64,000 bases of DNA from Salinilacustrithrix sp003476595 (GTDB taxonomy: Bacteria > Actinomycetota > Acidimicrobiia > Acidimicrobiales > Salinilacustritrichaceae). Position numbers and translations under genes: made by a program. The notes under the pieces were generated by a model, which saw nothing but the letters and a program-made list of their open reading frames with translations, did not search any database and had not been told where the DNA came from. The stretch's first letter is position 1; every line of letters starts with the position of its first letter. Of the stretch, positions 62,631 through 64,000 are shown in pieces. The stretch is from positions 1 to 64,000 of the forward strand of contig CAXAUZ010000007.1 of assembly GCA_963972525.1 (NCBI GenBank), read 5' to 3'.

Positions 62631-64000
62631 TCAGCCGCCGGCGACCGCCGGCGTCAGCGCCGGCTTGGGGCGCAGGTGGTACTCGTCGAGGTCGGCGTGG
62701 TTGGTGCGCCGGCGGTACTCGGTGGTCCGGCCCACCCAGTTGTTGGTGACCTTGCCGCCCTGCAGGTACCAGCTGTCCTCGATGAGCACCCAGGCGCTGT
62801 CGGCGAGGCGGCGTGACAGCTCGTCGTTGTAGGCCTGCTGCACCTCGGCCTTGACCTCGATCGACTGGATCGACCGGGCGGCCATCTGGCGCAGCGCGGA
62901 GAGGATGTAGCGGCACTGCGACTCGATCATGAGCACGATGGAGTTGTGGCCCAGGTTGGTGTTGGGGCCGTACATGAAGAACAGGTTCGGGAAGCCCGAG
63001 ACGGTGAGACCGAGGTGGGCCTGGGGGCCCTCCCGCCACTGCTCGTTCAGGTTCCGGCCCTCGGGTCCGGTGACCGTCATCGGCGTGAGGAAGTCCTGGG
63101 TGTGGAACCCGGTGCCCACGACGATGACGTCGACGGGGTGCTCGACGTGGTCCTGGTCCATGCCCGACACCGTGACGATGGCGTCACCGGTGACCTTGTC
63201 GATGCGGTCGGTGACGATGTCGACGTCGTGCTCCTCGATCGCCTCGTAGAAGTCGTCGGAGAACAGGACCCGCTTGGCGCCCATCGGGTAGTCGGGCGTG
63301 AGCTTGGCCACCTTGTCGGGGTCGCTGATCTTCTCCTGCAGGTTCTTCACCGCGAACTTCTGCATGAAGTCCCGAACGAAGGACTTCTGGTGCATCAGGT
63401 TGTACCCGAGCAGCTCGGCCCGGGCGAAGATCATGAACCGGCGCAGGTTGCGCGCCACCCGGCTGCGGCGGATGAGGGACTTCTCGATCTCGGTGTAGTC
63501 CCGGTCGTTCTTCGGGATGATCCAGTTCGGCGTGCGCTGGAAGACGGTGACCTTCGCCGCCTCCTTGGCGATCTGGGGCACGTACTGCACCGCGCTCGCG
63601 CCGGCACCGATGGAGGCGACCCGCTTGCCCGTCAGGTCGACCGAGTGGTCCCACTCGGCGGAGTGGAAGACGGGGCCGGCGAAGGAGTCGAGCCCGTCGA
63701 TGTCGGGCCAGCGGGGCCGGCTCAGCTGGCCGGTGGCCGAGACGACCACGTCGTAGCGCTCGGTCGTGGTCTCCCCGCCCTCCGGGGTGGCGTCGACGTC
63801 CCAGGCGCCGGCCTCCTCCACCCAGCGCAGCTCGGTCACCGGCGTCTCGAGGCGGATGTGGGCCCAGAGCCCGTAGGTCTCGGCGCAGTGGTCGAGGTAG
63901 TCCTTGATCACCGGCTGGTGGGACCACTTGTTGGGCCAGTCGAAGTTCTCGAACGAGTACGAGTACAGCGCAGAGGGGATGTCGCACTCGGCGCCGGGGT
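62631..64000 (-). CDS. flavin-containing / Baeyer-Villiger-type monooxygenase, 5' end missing
   Basis: The C-terminal 456 residues of a class B flavoprotein monooxygenase. The Baeyer-Villiger fingerprint FxGxxxHxxxWD appears as FAGPVFHSAEWD; the second Rossmann motif is VASIGAGASAVQYVPQIA (NADPH site) and the end of the region PGAECDIPSALYSYSFE is typical of the N-terminal third of such enzymes. DVIVVGTGFHTQDF follows near the end and NTNLGHNSIVLMIESQ is the conserved C-terminal block. It uses NADPH and FAD to insert oxygen next to ketones or oxidise hetero-atoms. The start lies outside the window. Confidence 0.95.
   Translation of the reverse strand, partial: PGAECDIPSALYSYSFENFDWPNKWSHQPVIKDYLDHCAETYGLWAHIRLETPVTELRWVEEAGAWDVDATPEGGETTTERYDVVVSATGQLSRPRWPDIDGLDSFAGPVFHSAEWDHSVDLTGKRVASIGAGASAVQYVPQIAKEAAKVTVFQRTPNWIIPKNDRDYTEIEKSLIRRSRVARNLRRFMIFARAELLGYNLMHQKSFVRDFMQKFAVKNLQEKISDPDKVAKLTPDYPMGAKRVLFSDDFYEAIEEHDVDIVTDRIDKVTGDAIVTVSGMDQDHVEHPVDVIVVGTGFHTQDFLTPMTVTGPEGRNLNEQWREGPQAHLGLTVSGFPNLFFMYGPNTNLGHNSIVLMIESQCRYILSALRQMAARSIQSIEVKAEVQQAYNDELSRRLADSAWVLIEDSWYLQGGKVTNNWVGRTTEYRRRTNHADLDEYHLRPKPALTPAVAGG

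Overview
The window is one contiguous, very GC-rich, densely coded stretch of what looks like the chromosome of an actinobacterium. Mycothiol genes (an MshC-type ligase and a mycothiol-dependent isomerase-family protein), an F420-type PPOX protein, a PaaX regulator, HTTM and DUF5522 proteins, and heavy GTG/TTG start use all point to Actinomycetota. The overall gene mix suggests the class Acidimicrobiia (Iamia-like); that placement is inference and cannot be proved here. No gap between genes exceeds 300 bases, and I see no prophage, insertion sequence, CRISPR array or rRNA.

Layout. 0-4.1 kb: aa3-type cytochrome oxidase genes ctaD (5' end missing), ctaE, a subunit IV gene, a MOSC protein on the other strand, and ctaG. 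4.2-9.9 kb: a nuclease-like/winged-helix protein, mshC, an ABC exporter pair, a secreted glucosaminidase and a SpoT-like HD hydrolase. 10-17.5 kb: a polytopic membrane protein facing an SDR gene across a palindromic operator, RpiB, GNAT, alpha/beta hydrolase, an MFS gene whose 5' end looks frameshifted, and a class V aminotransferase. 17.5-25.1 kb: an exported metacaspase-like protein, an overlapping SWIM/SNF2 helicase pair, an RlmG/RsmC-like methyltransferase, and a TetR/SRPBCC pair. 25.1-31.3 kb: PPOX, FKBP, HU, 2OG oxygenase, VTT protein, hydrolases and a CAP lipoprotein. 31.3-38.1 kb: PaaX, fatty acid desaturase, MDMPI-family protein, HD protein, larB-larC-DUF4031, pheA. 38.2-42.5 kb: small membrane protein, sigma factor, two tRNA-Ser genes, secreted lysozyme-like protein, HNH nuclease, gluQRS, MarC. 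42.5-49.1 kb: an unfamiliar three-gene membrane operon with an HTTM protein, a GH13 glucosidase, a second CAP lipoprotein, a DHA2-type exporter. 49.1-64 kb: tpx, M20 amidohydrolase, haem-oxygenase-like diiron protein, ArsC, Tat-exported phosphoesterase, an AbiEi/DUF559-like protein between repeats, CoA-transferase-family protein, fused two-oxoacid dehydrogenase E1, histidine kinase and a Baeyer-Villiger-type monooxygenase running off the end.

Two patterns cut across the genes. First, many genes on both strands have a TA-S-S-N-T type -10 hexamer ending 6 (sometimes 7-8) bases before the start codon, with no ribosome binding site, which implies widespread leaderless transcription; at 29.70-29.73 kb two divergent genes appear to share one such box. 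Second, a family of 45-60 base palindromes, with identical 19-23 base stretches in distant copies, recurs in the gaps between genes, mostly between convergent ones. A separate repeat set brackets the AbiEi-like gene at 55.3-56.5 kb. These repeats, and the HTTM operon, are the least explained parts of the window.
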